From: Thalassomonas sp. RHCl1
GTDB taxonomy: Bacteria; Pseudomonadota; Gammaproteobacteria; Enterobacterales; Alteromonadaceae
Reading direction: 5' to 3'
Assembly: GCF_947387555.1 (NCBI RefSeq)
Contig: NZ_CANDNZ010000015.1
Coordinates: forward strand, 88,889-152,888
DNA length: 64,000 nt
Made by a program: the position numbers and the translations under genes. The notes beneath the pieces were generated by a model. The model was given only the letters and a program-made list of their open reading frames with translations, was not told where the DNA came from and did no database searches. How positions within the stretch are numbered: the stretch's first letter is position 1; the number at the start of each line of letters is the position of its first letter. Positions 8,645-16,788 of the stretch are shown here, one piece after another.

Positions 8645-9745
8645 CTAGTTCAGCAATTCGGCGTATAAATTTTCGTGTTTTTCTCTTGCCCGGGACAAGG
8701 ACAAATGATCCTCGATATACTTTCTTCCCGCGGCGGTCATAGCTTCTATACCGGCCTGATCTTGGGCTAATATCCGCTTTAATCCCTGATGCAGGGCTTG
8801 CGGGCTGCAATCATCGCATAAGATGCCCGCCTTGCTTTGCTGCAGCAACTCAGGGATAGCGCCAACCGGTGTCGCCACCACGGGCAGGCGGCAAGATAAG
8901 GCTTCGAGGATCACCAAAGGCATGCCTTCGGTGAGGGAACTGGAGATATAGAGATCATTTTGCTGGTAATAGGGCAGCATGTTTGTTTGCACGCCGTGAA
9001 AAGTCACTTGCTCTGTTAATGCCAGTCGTTCGCTGGTGGCTGTCAGTGCTGCTTTGAGTTCGCCGTCGCCGACGATATTCAGGTGCCAGTTGTTGTTCCC
9101 CTCCTGCTTTAACTGCGCCAGGGCGGTTAACAGGTTGTCATGGCCTTTTTCCGGCGACAGGCGCCCGACGATCAGTAAGTTTATCCGGGCCTGGCTTTCC
9201 CGGGACCGGGATACGGCAGGGTGAAACTTTTCGGTATCTATGGCGTTTTCCAGCAGGAAAATTTTATCCCGGGGTATTTGTCCCGCCAGATCCCGGCTGA
9301 TTTCTTTGCTGACGGCAATGACCCTGGCAAACCATGGCAGGCATAACTTTTCCACCAGGTTATTAAATTTCATATTGAGATCGTTTTTGACCCAGCCGTG
9401 CATGGTCACGATTTTTTTCGGTGAGCGGCTGAGCAGGGTGGCCAGGGTCGCGTAAAAAACCGACTTGGGATCATGGCAATGCAAAACATCGATTTTTGAG
9501 GATTTCAGTATTTTCCTCAAGGCGCCCAGGGTGGCGAGATCAAACTTGCCCGAGTTGGGCAGTTTATGGCTGGTGACGCCATTTGCCTTCGCCGCCTCAA
9601 ACAGTTCGTTATTGTCGTTGAGGTAATTTTGGATCACCGCCAGTTCGTGATGGCACTTAGCCGAACTTTGCCCGGTTAAATTTAAAATAACGTGTTCGGC
9701 GCCATATAACCCTGAGCTCGAACGTAAATGTAAAACATTAATCAC
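8645..9745 (-). CDS. Glycosyltransferase family 4
   Basis: 366 aa GT-B enzyme. It shows LRSSSGLYGAEHVILNL at the N-terminus (acceptor side), DVLHCHDPKS near residue 90, LLENAIDTEKFHP near 165, LIVGRLSPEKGHDNLL near 190 and SLTEGMPLVILEALSCRLPVVAT with GAIPELL around 275-300, the complete GT4 donor-site signature including the E-x7-E region. The start is GTG (9745), overlapping the end of the upstream glycosyltransferase by 8 bp, which indicates translational coupling. Donor and acceptor sugars cannot be inferred. Confidence 0.9.
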   Translation of the reverse strand: MINVLHLRSSSGLYGAEHVILNLTGQSSAKCHHELAVIQNYLNDNNELFEAAKANGVTSHKLPNSGKFDLATLGALRKILKSSKIDVLHCHDPKSVFYATLATLLSRSPKKIVTMHGWVKNDLNMKFNNLVEKLCLPWFARVIAVSKEISRDLAGQIPRDKIFLLENAIDTEKFHPAVSRSRESQARINLLIVGRLSPEKGHDNLLTALAQLKQEGNNNWHLNIVGDGELKAALTATSERLALTEQVTFHGVQTNMLPYYQQNDLYISSSLTEGMPLVILEALSCRLPVVATPVGAIPELLQQSKAGILCDDCSPQALHQGLKRILAQDQAGIEAMTAAGRKYIEDHLSLSRAREKHENLYAELLN

Positions 9746-10880
9746 GGTTTTCCTGCCCTGTTAAACGTTCGAATAAGCCGGTGTAGGTTTGCAGCATATT
9801 TTTTAATGAAAACTGCTGTTCTACCAGGGCGCGGGAGGCCCTGGCGGCTTCGGTATACCCGGGAGAGGAGGGCAGGTAATTCATCAGTGCCCGGGCCAGC
9901 GCTTCGGGGTCTTCTGCCGGCACCAGCTCGCCGTTAATGCCGTTTTGCACCACTTCCGGATTACCGCCGACATCGGTTGCTATCAGGGGCAAGCCGGATG
10001 CGGCGCTTTCGAGCAGGGCGTTGGACAGGCCTTCGGTGACCGAGGGCAGGGCCATCAGATCAAAAGCCGGCAGGTACTCTTTGACATTGCCGCAATAGCC
10101 TTTAAGAAATACATCATCTTCGAGTTTTAATGATTTAACCTGCTGCGCCAGATCGTCAAAATTGTCCCCTTCCCCGAACAGCACCAACTGGCAATTTGCC
10201 CCGCGCTCATTCATGATGCCGACGGCATCCACCAGAAACCTTTGCCCTTTCCAGGGGTTTAAATTGCCTATGGTGACCAGCTTGACCTTGTCTTCTTTTA
10301 GTCCTAATTCTGAAATCAACCGGGCTTTTTCTTCCTTGGGCTGTTCCAGGGCCTGGGTGAAGGTTTCGCTGTCGATGCCGTTATATAACAGCAAGGTTTT
10401 TTCTTTTGGGATCCCTTCACTTAACACTTTTTGCTGTACCGCTTTGGAGGGGCATAAGACCAGCAAAAAGTTTCTGTTGATAAAGCGGATCATTTTTTCC
10501 AGGGTTTGATTACGTTTAAAACCCATATCCCTTCTGCTGGAAAGTTTGATCACTTTGACCGGTAACAGGGCATTGAGAATATCGGACATTTCATGGAAAG
10601 AGAGTACGATTTGTATGCCTTTTTCGCGGATAAGTTTGCTGATGGCAAAAAGTGTTTTAAAACCGGAAAGGCCGTAGACTTTTTTCACCGGGAAATGATG
10701 GTAACTGAGGTTGGCATCACATGTGCCTGACGGAAAAGGGATCTGTTCGGTATTCGACAGCTGGATAATATCTATGCGGTATTTGTCCTTGTCTAAGCCG
10801 GAAACCAGGTCTTTTATGTGTTTTTCACTACCGCCTTTTGCGCCAACAAAAGAGTCCGTCAAAATAACTATTTTAATCAC
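9738..10880 (-). CDS. Glycosyltransferase family 4, first gene of the EPS operon
   Basis: 380 aa GT-B enzyme beginning IKIVILTDSFVGAKGGSEKHIKDL, with the GGSE-x-H loop of GT4 enzymes. Further motifs are LLYNGIDSETF near residue 165, LVTIGNLNPWKGQRFLV near 200, and LPSVTEGLSNALLESAASGLPLIATDVGGNPEVV around 280-315. It starts with GTG at 10880 (no in-frame ATG near). It is the promoter-proximal gene of the minus-strand operon and is separated by about 420 bp from divergent prsT. The acceptor and linkage are unknown. Confidence 0.9.
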   Translation of the reverse strand: MIKIVILTDSFVGAKGGSEKHIKDLVSGLDKDKYRIDIIQLSNTEQIPFPSGTCDANLSYHHFPVKKVYGLSGFKTLFAISKLIREKGIQIVLSFHEMSDILNALLPVKVIKLSSRRDMGFKRNQTLEKMIRFINRNFLLVLCPSKAVQQKVLSEGIPKEKTLLLYNGIDSETFTQALEQPKEEKARLISELGLKEDKVKLVTIGNLNPWKGQRFLVDAVGIMNERGANCQLVLFGEGDNFDDLAQQVKSLKLEDDVFLKGYCGNVKEYLPAFDLMALPSVTEGLSNALLESAASGLPLIATDVGGNPEVVQNGINGELVPAEDPEALARALMNYLPSSPGYTEAARASRALVEQQFSLKNMLQTYTGLFERLTGQENRD

Positions 10881-11300
10881 GCATCATTCCTATATAGCAA
10901 ATATCTTAGGGTCTTAATAATCAAAAAAAATTTCGTCCGCATGATAGCATATTATTTGTCATAATTACCCGCCGGACTTAAGTTAATTTTTCAAAAAAAA
11001 TCACTGAACCAGGAGATTTTTTCGCGGCAAATTGCTGCTTTTTTTGTTTGCTTACCCCCGATGAAATTGTTTTCAGCGCCTGAACAGCCGCCTGTTTTTC
11101 TATTTCATTGTTTTGATTGTGAATCCAACCCAGATGGCATAGAATTTTGTGGTATATATCTGAGGTTTTCTGTAGTTTTTTTCTAACCGGCAAGAACTGC
11201 TGCAATAGGGGAGATTGCAGGCAAGAAAACCTCTTCTTTAATTGGCCAGGCATTTTGCTATATTGGCTATATATCTTTGCTTATAGATGGACTTGTTTAC
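10881..11300. other. Divergent intergenic region between the EPS operon and prsT
   Basis: 420 bp, AT-rich, which must hold the promoters of the minus-strand EPS operon and of prsT. I searched it by eye for the -24/-12 motif and the TGTAAA-N6-TGAC boxes seen at the PEP-CTERM genes and found no match in either orientation; a near miss (TGGCAT followed by a TTTTG) at about 11132 lacks the GC at -12. A 91-codon minus-strand ORF fills much of it. Confidence 0.4.
10978..11253 (-). CDS. Doubtful small lysine-rich ORF (91 codons)
   Basis: ATG-started ORF of 91 codons, rich in Lys and Gln, with no recognisable domain, no signal peptide and no convincing ribosome binding site before the ATG. It lies wholly inside the divergent promoter region between the EPS operon and prsT. 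I list it because it is the only ORF that could make this region coding, but chance is the more likely explanation. Confidence 0.15.
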   Translation of the reverse strand: MPGQLKKRFSCLQSPLLQQFLPVRKKLQKTSDIYHKILCHLGWIHNQNNEIEKQAAVQALKTISSGVSKQKKQQFAAKKSPGSVIFFEKLT

Positions 11301-14060
11301 ATGAAAAATGCTAATAAATTATTGTTTGCCACTAGTTTGATGCTAGCGGCATCTGCATGTACCCCACAAAAAACCGCCGAGGAACAAATAACCGAGGCCA
11401 AAGCTCATATCGCGCAACAGCAATTGTCCACTGCGAGTATCACTTTAAAAAATGTTCTTAAGGAAACGCCTCGCTCTGCCGAGGGGCGTTTTCTCCTGGC
11501 ACAGGTTTACCTGAAAGTCGGTGAACTTGATAATGCCGAAAAAGAAATTAAAAAAGCGATTGAATATGGCTATGAAGCCGAAACGGCTAACTTATTCCTG
11601 GCGGAAGTTCTGTTAGAAAAAAATGATAACCAGGCGGTGATCGATTTACTGGAAAAACAAAAGTTTTCCACAGAATCGGCGCAAATTTTGAGCTTTATCT
11701 TTAAAGGTAAGGCGCACATCAATTTAAATCAGGTCGAGCTGGCCAAAGATGCCTTTGATACCGCTAATGACATTAATGTTGAGTCTTCCTATAGCCTCTA
11801 CGGCTCTGCGATAGTTGCTTCCATGGATGACAATTACCAGCTGGCGGCAGAGTTACTGGATAAGGCGCTGGCGCAACAGGATGATTTGGCAGAAGGCTGG
11901 ATACTGAAAGCCCGGGTGGCGGAGCAAAATAAAGATTTTGCCACTGCCGTGAGTGCATATGAAAAATTCTTAGAGCTTAGGCCCAGGGCGCATAGCATCA
12001 AGTTATTGATGGCGAATGATTATCTTCAGTTAGAAAATGACGAGGCGGCAGAAAAGCTGGTTGATGACTTACTGAAATTAAATGAGGCCCACCCGACGGC
12101 CAACCTGTTAAAGGCAAAAATAGCCAACAGCAGAAAAGATTATGAGCTGGTGAAAAAACATGCCGAAACTACTTTAAACAGCACCCCGGAAGATCCCCTG
12201 GCGCTGTATTTATCCGGGATCAGCAATTACTTTTTGAATAATTTCGAACAGGCCTATACCGCACTTTCCAAAATTGTCGAGCGCCTGCCTAAAACCCATG
12301 AAGCCCATAAGCTCTACATGTTGTCTATGTTGAAACTCGGTTATGTTGAGCAGTTAAACGAGCATGTCGGAGAATATGAAGGTTTTGACGATAAAGACAG
12401 TAATTTGCTTTCGGTGATCGGCTCCAGCCTGGCGGTCAGCGGTCAAACCCAAGATGCGGAAACGATCTTCGAAAGGGCGCTTGAGGTAAAACCTGATGAT
12501 GTCAACGCCAAGAAAAAACTGGCTTTTGCCCGCCTGATGAACCGTGACCTGCAGGGGATCAGCGATCTGGAAGAAGTCAACGCCGTCAGTTCAGATGACA
12601 AAATGGTCAACCTGGTACTGGCATCTGCCTATCTCTACCAAAATAAAATTGAAGAAGCGAACAATATCGTTGAAAAGTGGCTGGAAAAAGAGCCGAAAGA
12701 TATCGAGGCGCTATTGTTAAAAGCACGGGTGTTAAGCGTTTCCGGCGAGCAGGATGCCAGTTTAACCGTGCTCAAACAGGCACAAGGTTATCAGCCTGAC
12801 TCTACCAAGGTTTTATTAAAACTGGCGGAACATCATTTAAGGGCCGAGGAATATCAAACGGCAGAAAGCTTGCTGAAGCAGATATTGGCTGCTGCTCCGG
12901 ATACCAAGCCTGCTTTGATTATGCTGAATCTGGCCAGTCAAAAACAGGAAAAACAACAGCAATTCTTTGATTATCTGACGGATATTAATAGCAAGCATAA
13001 AGAGGTGATTTGGCCTAAGCTGATGCTGGCGCAAAAATTCATCAATGACAGGGAGGCGGAGCAGGCATTAAAATATCTGGCACCGCTTGCTCAGGTGGAA
13101 AAATTACCCAATGCCTACTATTCCATTGTGATGAACGGCTACTATCTGTTATCGGATAAAAGTAAACTTAACGATGTTGCCGGTACCTGGCAAGCAGTTA
13201 ACCCCCAGGCGGTAGTCGCTTACCTTAAGCATATTGAATTTCTGGAAAAGCTCGGTGATATTCAGTCGGCTTTGCTTCAGGCGCGAAAAGCCCAGAAAAA
13301 AGTCACCAAAGAAAGTGATAATTTACGTTTAATGGTTTTGGAAACCCATTACCTGTTGCGTTTAGGCCGAAATAATAAAGTTGGTCCTTTGCTGACCAAG
13401 TTACAGGATAAATTGCCGGACAATGCCCTGGTGAGTCAATTGGCAGGTCACCTGGCATTTAATAAAAAGCAATACGACGAAGCTATCAAGCATCTCGAGC
13501 AGTCTTTTGCTAAAGATAGCAATGTCAGAACAGCCCTGTTGCTGGCAAGCGCCTACCGCAGGAGTGACAATGAGGCCAAAGCAGTTGCCTTACTGGAGCA
13601 GGCACCTGAAAAAGTGAATCAAAATGTTGCTGTACAAAGTTTGTTATCTGAAATGTATACCAGAACAGATACAGCCAAAGCGATAGACTCTTATTTAAGA
13701 CAGATTAAAGCCTCACCCAGAAATGTTGTTGCTTTAAATAATCTGGCCTGGCTGTTAACTGAGCAGAAACAATATGAGCAAGCCATTAGCTATGCCAGAA
13801 AAGCGCATGAGTTGATGCCTGATAATCCGCAAATACTGGACACTTTAGGGGTTGCTTTACTGAAGAACATCAAACGGGGGGAGGCCCTGGAAATATTGAA
13901 GAAAGCTTATTCGCTTTCTAAAGAAGCCACTATTAAAGTGCATTATGCTCAGGCGCTTGCCGCGAACGGTAAGAAAAGTGAAGCGAAACAATTGGTAGAC
14001 GGACTGACAGAGCAGGAAAAATCAGAGCTCAAAGATGAGATAGAGCAGCTGGTTTTGTAA
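11301..14060 (+). CDS. prsT: PrsT, TPR-repeat lipoprotein of the PEP-CTERM/exosortase system
   Basis: 919 aa. The N-terminus is a lipoprotein signal peptide: KK-type basic start, hydrophobic run, then LAASAC as lipobox with Cys near residue 20, so the mature protein is membrane-anchored. The remainder is a long array of tetratricopeptide repeats (recurring pattern A-x-x-L-L-x-x-A-L, A-x-x-x-Y-x-x-x-L, P), which fits the 900-residue PrsT family found next to exosortase-type EPS loci. TPR lipoproteins of this kind probably scaffold polysaccharide assembly or export. The ATG at 11301 is preferred over the upstream TTG at 11277 because it places the signal peptide at the very start. It is divergent from the EPS operon and followed by a strong terminator. 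Confidence 0.88.
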   Translation: MKNANKLLFATSLMLAASACTPQKTAEEQITEAKAHIAQQQLSTASITLKNVLKETPRSAEGRFLLAQVYLKVGELDNAEKEIKKAIEYGYEAETANLFLAEVLLEKNDNQAVIDLLEKQKFSTESAQILSFIFKGKAHINLNQVELAKDAFDTANDINVESSYSLYGSAIVASMDDNYQLAAELLDKALAQQDDLAEGWILKARVAEQNKDFATAVSAYEKFLELRPRAHSIKLLMANDYLQLENDEAAEKLVDDLLKLNEAHPTANLLKAKIANSRKDYELVKKHAETTLNSTPEDPLALYLSGISNYFLNNFEQAYTALSKIVERLPKTHEAHKLYMLSMLKLGYVEQLNEHVGEYEGFDDKDSNLLSVIGSSLAVSGQTQDAETIFERALEVKPDDVNAKKKLAFARLMNRDLQGISDLEEVNAVSSDDKMVNLVLASAYLYQNKIEEANNIVEKWLEKEPKDIEALLLKARVLSVSGEQDASLTVLKQAQGYQPDSTKVLLKLAEHHLRAEEYQTAESLLKQILAAAPDTKPALIMLNLASQKQEKQQQFFDYLTDINSKHKEVIWPKLMLAQKFINDREAEQALKYLAPLAQVEKLPNAYYSIVMNGYYLLSDKSKLNDVAGTWQAVNPQAVVAYLKHIEFLEKLGDIQSALLQARKAQKKVTKESDNLRLMVLETHYLLRLGRNNKVGPLLTKLQDKLPDNALVSQLAGHLAFNKKQYDEAIKHLEQSFAKDSNVRTALLLASAYRRSDNEAKAVALLEQAPEKVNQNVAVQSLLSEMYTRTDTAKAIDSYLRQIKASPRNVVALNNLAWLLTEQKQYEQAISYARKAHELMPDNPQILDTLGVALLKNIKRGEALEILKKAYSLSKEATIKVHYAQALAANGKKSEAKQLVDGLTEQEKSELKDEIEQLVL

Positions 14061-14104
14061 CTCGTTTGTTTTAATACTGCAAAGTATTTTTTAGTTTTCT
14101 AATT

Positions 14105-14134
14105 AAACCAGCAAATTTTTTTGCTGGTTTTTTT
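14105..14134 (+). terminator. Rho-independent terminator of prsT
   Basis: Perfect 11-bp stem (AAACCAGCAAA / TTTGCTGGTTT) with a 4-base loop followed by a T run, 45 bp after the prsT stop codon. Confidence 0.85.
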
Positions 14135-14450
14135 ATGTCTGCCGGCGCTGACAATAGCCCTGTGGCGAATAGCTTTGTTTTGATGATAGGTCAATTAAAG
14201 CGGTTAGCAGGCTAGGGCTTTTCATTGCTCGCTCCGGTATTGGCGATGTGCGTGACCTGGCTTAGCGCTTCAATAGCTCTCTTTTATAGCCTCTCTATTC
14301 CAACCTTAAGTTACTTGTGGGTCTTCCTGACGCTTGGCCTTGTTCATAATCAGGTTTTTAACGGTTTATGCTCGGGTGTGCAGAAGGTGATGCTGTTGGC
14401 GGATGACAATCGTGGAACGAAAACGGATAGCTAATTGAAAGGCTAAAAAC
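14135..14450. other. Intergenic region after prsT, no supported gene
   Basis: About 315 bp without a convincing gene. A TTG-started 69-codon plus-strand ORF (14225-14434) encodes a hydrophobic peptide but has no ribosome binding site or recognisable family. I see no promoter or repeat of note here. Confidence 0.4.
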
Positions 14451-14481
14451 AAAAAACCTCTGCCAATGCAGAGGTTTTTTT
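14451..14481. terminator. Bidirectional terminator after the first PEP-CTERM gene
   Basis: A-run, CCTCTGC stem, CAAT loop, GCAGAGG stem, T-run. It works in both directions and lies 20 bp past the stop codon of the minus-strand PEP-CTERM gene. Confidence 0.88.
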
Positions 14482-14501
14482 ATTTCGAAGAATATTCGAG
14501 A

Positions 14502-15356
14502 TTACTTCTTGGCTTTTCTCTTGGAAAAACCTAATCCTAATAAACCAAGGCCAAATAAGGCAATCATTGAAGGCTCAGGAACTTCTGTTAAACGGGCAAA
14601 AGTATAAACCGTGGTAGAGGTTTCTTCTTCAGTCCAAACGCGGTCCTGGTTGATAAACGTACTGCCGTCGGCATCAAAAGAAGTGAAGATCGTTAATGCG
14701 TAGTGCTTGCCGTCGATGTAAAAAGGTACGGCAAATGGCATAACGTCCGGTAATGGATCTGGGTTATCGATTGAATAGTCAAAGTAGTCATCACAACCTG
14801 TGATAAATTCGTGGCTCTCGCCGCCGGCAATGCCGTCTTGATCTACCGGAGAACACTGAGTAGGGTCAGTCTTGTTATAAGTTTCGGTGAATCCGATATC
14901 GAAATCACTGGTTGCGGTTGAAGTGAAGTCATCAATAACGAATGAGTTACCGAAGTCAGCAGCGATACCGCCTGAGTGATCGCTTGAAAAATCAATAGAG
15001 CCGGCAATATCAGCTTGCGTTAACCAGTCAAAACTAGCACTGATACGGAAGTTGTTGTGGGTCAAGGCAGAAATCATATAGTTGGTATCAAGGGCATCGA
15101 TATCTACAGAGAAACCTTCAAGAATTAAAGAGCTGTATGCACCGTTACCGCCCCAGCGAACACCGTCATGGATCACTGTGCCGTCGTTTGTTTGATCAGC
15201 ATGTGCACTACCATCAAGGTTAGTGAATTCACCGGCATCTTTATAAACAAAGCCACCGGTAGAAGTTGCTGTCATAAAAGTTGCATTAGCGCTGAAAGAA
15301 AATGCACTAGCAATCGCTAAAGCGGTTAAATTTTTAACCCATCCAGTATTTTTCAT
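14502..15356 (-). CDS. PEP-CTERM sorting domain protein, THxN-type (copy 1)
   Basis: 284 aa. A Sec signal peptide (about residues 1-25, ending ANA-T) is followed by a secreted domain rich in Asp, Thr and Ser with the motif THNN at 99-102, which resembles the THxN family of PEP-CTERM proteins. The C-terminus has VPEPS, a hydrophobic helix (IALFGLGLLGLGF) and a basic tail SKRKAKK, the tripartite PEP-CTERM signal cleaved by exosortases. The product is predicted to be exported, transiently anchored and then released or attached at the cell surface or EPS matrix. It is highly similar along its whole length to the gene at 15768-16622, so the two arose by tandem duplication. It is preceded by a -24/-12 promoter and three upstream boxes, implying sigma-54 control. 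Confidence 0.93.
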   Translation of the reverse strand: MKNTGWVKNLTALAIASAFSFSANATFMTATSTGGFVYKDAGEFTNLDGSAHADQTNDGTVIHDGVRWGGNGAYSSLILEGFSVDIDALDTNYMISALTHNNFRISASFDWLTQADIAGSIDFSSDHSGGIAADFGNSFVIDDFTSTATSDFDIGFTETYNKTDPTQCSPVDQDGIAGGESHEFITGCDDYFDYSIDNPDPLPDVMPFAVPFYIDGKHYALTIFTSFDADGSTFINQDRVWTEEETSTTVYTFARLTEVPEPSMIALFGLGLLGLGFSKRKAKK

Positions 15357-15437
15357 TGTTTACCCTGTAAGTGTTTGATTCTGCGTGTTTATTTTAAAAT
15401 GTTGTGCGGCATTAATGTGCCCGATACCCTAACTAAA

Positions 15438-15452
15438 GCAGTTAGTGTGCCA
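15438..15452 (-). promoter_or_regulatory. Sigma-54 (-24/-12) promoter of PEP-CTERM gene copy 1
   Basis: Read on the minus strand the site is TGGCACACTAACTGC: GG and GC separated by exactly ten bases, matching the RpoN consensus TGGCAC-N5-TTGC except for one T. The expected start site is near 15427, leaving a 5' leader of about 70 bases before the ATG at 15356. Three putative enhancer boxes lie about 110-155 bp upstream of that start. Confidence 0.8.
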
Positions 15453-15526
15453 ATGTTTAAAATTTCTTTTAAAACAGTCTGTTAGCTATTGATTTGTCCT
15501 GCAAAGGCGGATTGGCTGGAATTTGA

Positions 15527-15589
15527 TGTAAAGAAATCTGACATGTGTATGTAAAGTAATTTGACGTGGATGTGTAAATAATATTGACA
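15527..15589. promoter_or_regulatory. Three 23-bp-spaced TGTAAA-N6-TGAC boxes (putative enhancer sites)
   Basis: Three copies of TGTAAA-N6-TGAC[A/G] start at 15527, 15550 and 15573, an exact 23-bp period. The six central bases differ between copies, so only the outer blocks are conserved, as expected for protein-binding sites. The blocks form an imperfect inverted repeat (TGTMA/TGACA). They lie upstream of the -24/-12 promoter at the distance usual for activators of sigma-54. A fourth copy stands before the second PEP-CTERM gene. Confidence 0.72.
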
Positions 15590-15713
15590 CAGTTTTTGGC
15601 TGTTGAAGTTAGCCTGAACAGCTCGAGTTATATCGTCTTTTTTGCTGATGTGTTGTTATGGATTCTTATTTAAGAGAAAAGCATTTAGCTGAGGAAGTTT
15701 TGGCGGCTGTAAA

Positions 15714-15746
15714 ATGTAGAACCTCTGCTTAACAGAGGTTCTACAT
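15714..15746. terminator. Hairpin terminator after the second PEP-CTERM gene
   Basis: Long perfect inverted repeat, arms TGTAGAACCTCTG and CAGAGGTTCTACA with a 4-5 base loop, 20 bp beyond the stop codon of the minus-strand gene. The T run is weak in both directions, so termination is likely but less certain than at 14451. Confidence 0.65.
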
Positions 15747-15767
15747 GACTAGCTTATGTGAATAACT

Positions 15768-16622
15768 TTATTGCTCCGATTTTCTTTTAGAGAGACTAAA
15801 ACCTAATAAACCTAAAGCGAGTATCGCCAGGGTGGATGGCTCTGGAATTTCACTTAAGCGGGCAAAGGTATAAAGGGTGGTTGATTTCTCTTCTTCTGTC
15901 CAGATCCGTCCGGGAGGTAATACCGTACTGCCATCAGCATCAAAAGAACTGAATATGGTCAAAGCATAATGGCTGCCGTCAATATAGAAGGGAATGGCGA
16001 ACGGCAGGGTATCAGGGAGCGGGGCCGGGTTGTCGATCGAATAGTCGAAGTAGTCATCACAGTTTGTGACAAAAGTGTGAGTGGCGCCACCGGCAACACC
16101 GTCTTCATCTACCGGTGCGCAACCTGCGACAGTTGAGGTGTTAAAGGTTTCGGTGAAGCCGATATCAAAGTCACTCATGGCATTGGCAGTGAAGGCATCG
16201 GCTACCGTTGAACTACCAAAGGCTGCTGCAATACCGCCGGTATTGGTGCTGGTGAAAGCGATCATACCCAAAATATCGGCATTGGTAAGCCAGGGAAAGG
16301 CGGCACTGATGCGGAAGTTATTATGGGTTAATGCCGAAAGCATATAGTTAGTATCAAGGGCATCAATATCCGGAGCAAAGTCTTCCAGCACCAGTGAACT
16401 GTATGCACCGTCACCGCCCCAGCGAACCCCTGCATGTTTTACCGTTCCATCATTGGTTTGATCCGCATGGAGGGTACCGTCAAGGTTAATAAACTCGCCG
16501 GCATCCTTCATAACAAAGCCGCCGTTGGATGTTGCCGTCATGAAAGTTGCGTTAGCGCCAAAAGAAAGTGCACTCGTAAGTGCTATCGCAGTCATGTTTT
16601 TCATCAATCCGATATTTTTCAT
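15768..16622 (-). CDS. PEP-CTERM sorting domain protein, THxN-type (copy 2)
   Basis: 284 aa, the same length as its downstream neighbour and closely similar throughout (shared RWGG-x-GAYSSL, SALTHNNFRIS, CDDYFDYSIDNP and PFYIDG-x-HYALTIF). Signal peptide at 1-25; THNN at 99-102; IPEPS followed by a hydrophobic helix and SKRKSEQ at the C-terminus, the exosortase recognition signal. Four cysteines are spaced alike in both copies around the segment C-x-PVD-x-DG...C-D, possibly forming disulfides. The ATG follows AGGAAAGG, a good ribosome binding site. The gene has its own sigma-54 type promoter and upstream box, so the two paralogs are co-regulated but separately transcribed. Confidence 0.93.
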   Translation of the reverse strand: MKNIGLMKNMTAIALTSALSFGANATFMTATSNGGFVMKDAGEFINLDGTLHADQTNDGTVKHAGVRWGGDGAYSSLVLEDFAPDIDALDTNYMLSALTHNNFRISAAFPWLTNADILGMIAFTSTNTGGIAAAFGSSTVADAFTANAMSDFDIGFTETFNTSTVAGCAPVDEDGVAGGATHTFVTNCDDYFDYSIDNPAPLPDTLPFAIPFYIDGSHYALTIFSSFDADGSTVLPPGRIWTEEEKSTTLYTFARLSEIPEPSTLAILALGLLGFSLSKRKSEQ

Positions 16623-16692
16623 TGCCTTTCCTTTATTTGTTGAATTTTACCAAACCAGAAATTGATTTAGCCCAGGTGTGGTTAAAAAATGA

Positions 16693-16707
16693 GCATAAGA
16701 CATGCCA
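16693..16707 (-). promoter_or_regulatory. Sigma-54 (-24/-12) promoter of PEP-CTERM gene copy 2
   Basis: On the minus strand TGGCATGTCTTATGC, GG-N10-GC with the TGGCAYG half intact. Expected start near 16682 and a leader of about 60 bases before ATG 16622. The arrangement mirrors copy 1. Confidence 0.75.
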
Positions 16708-16771
16708 TCAAATTAAAGTCAATAGAAAACAAAGGATTGGCGAAAAGTGTAATCTTTTGGCTGAAAGCTTA

Positions 16772-16788
16772 TGTAAAATATGTTGACA
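16772..16788. promoter_or_regulatory. TGTAAA-N6-TGACA box upstream of PEP-CTERM gene copy 2
   Basis: TGTAAA, six variable bases, TGACA, identical in its conserved blocks to the three boxes before copy 1, centred about 100 bp upstream of the predicted start site. A degenerate second copy (TGTAAT then CTGA) begins at 16748, 24 bp away. The box abuts the stop codon of the ThiF-like gene. Confidence 0.65.

Noticed and set aside
11120..11290. Possible -24/-12 promoters before prsT
   Set aside because: Candidates TGGCAT...TTTTG and TGGCCAGG...TTGC have the wrong spacing or lack GC at -12; no TGTAAA-N6-TGAC box nearby.
14225..14434. Plus-strand ORF of 69 codons, hydrophobic
   Set aside because: TTG start, no ribosome binding site, no recognisable family, and located between two terminators.
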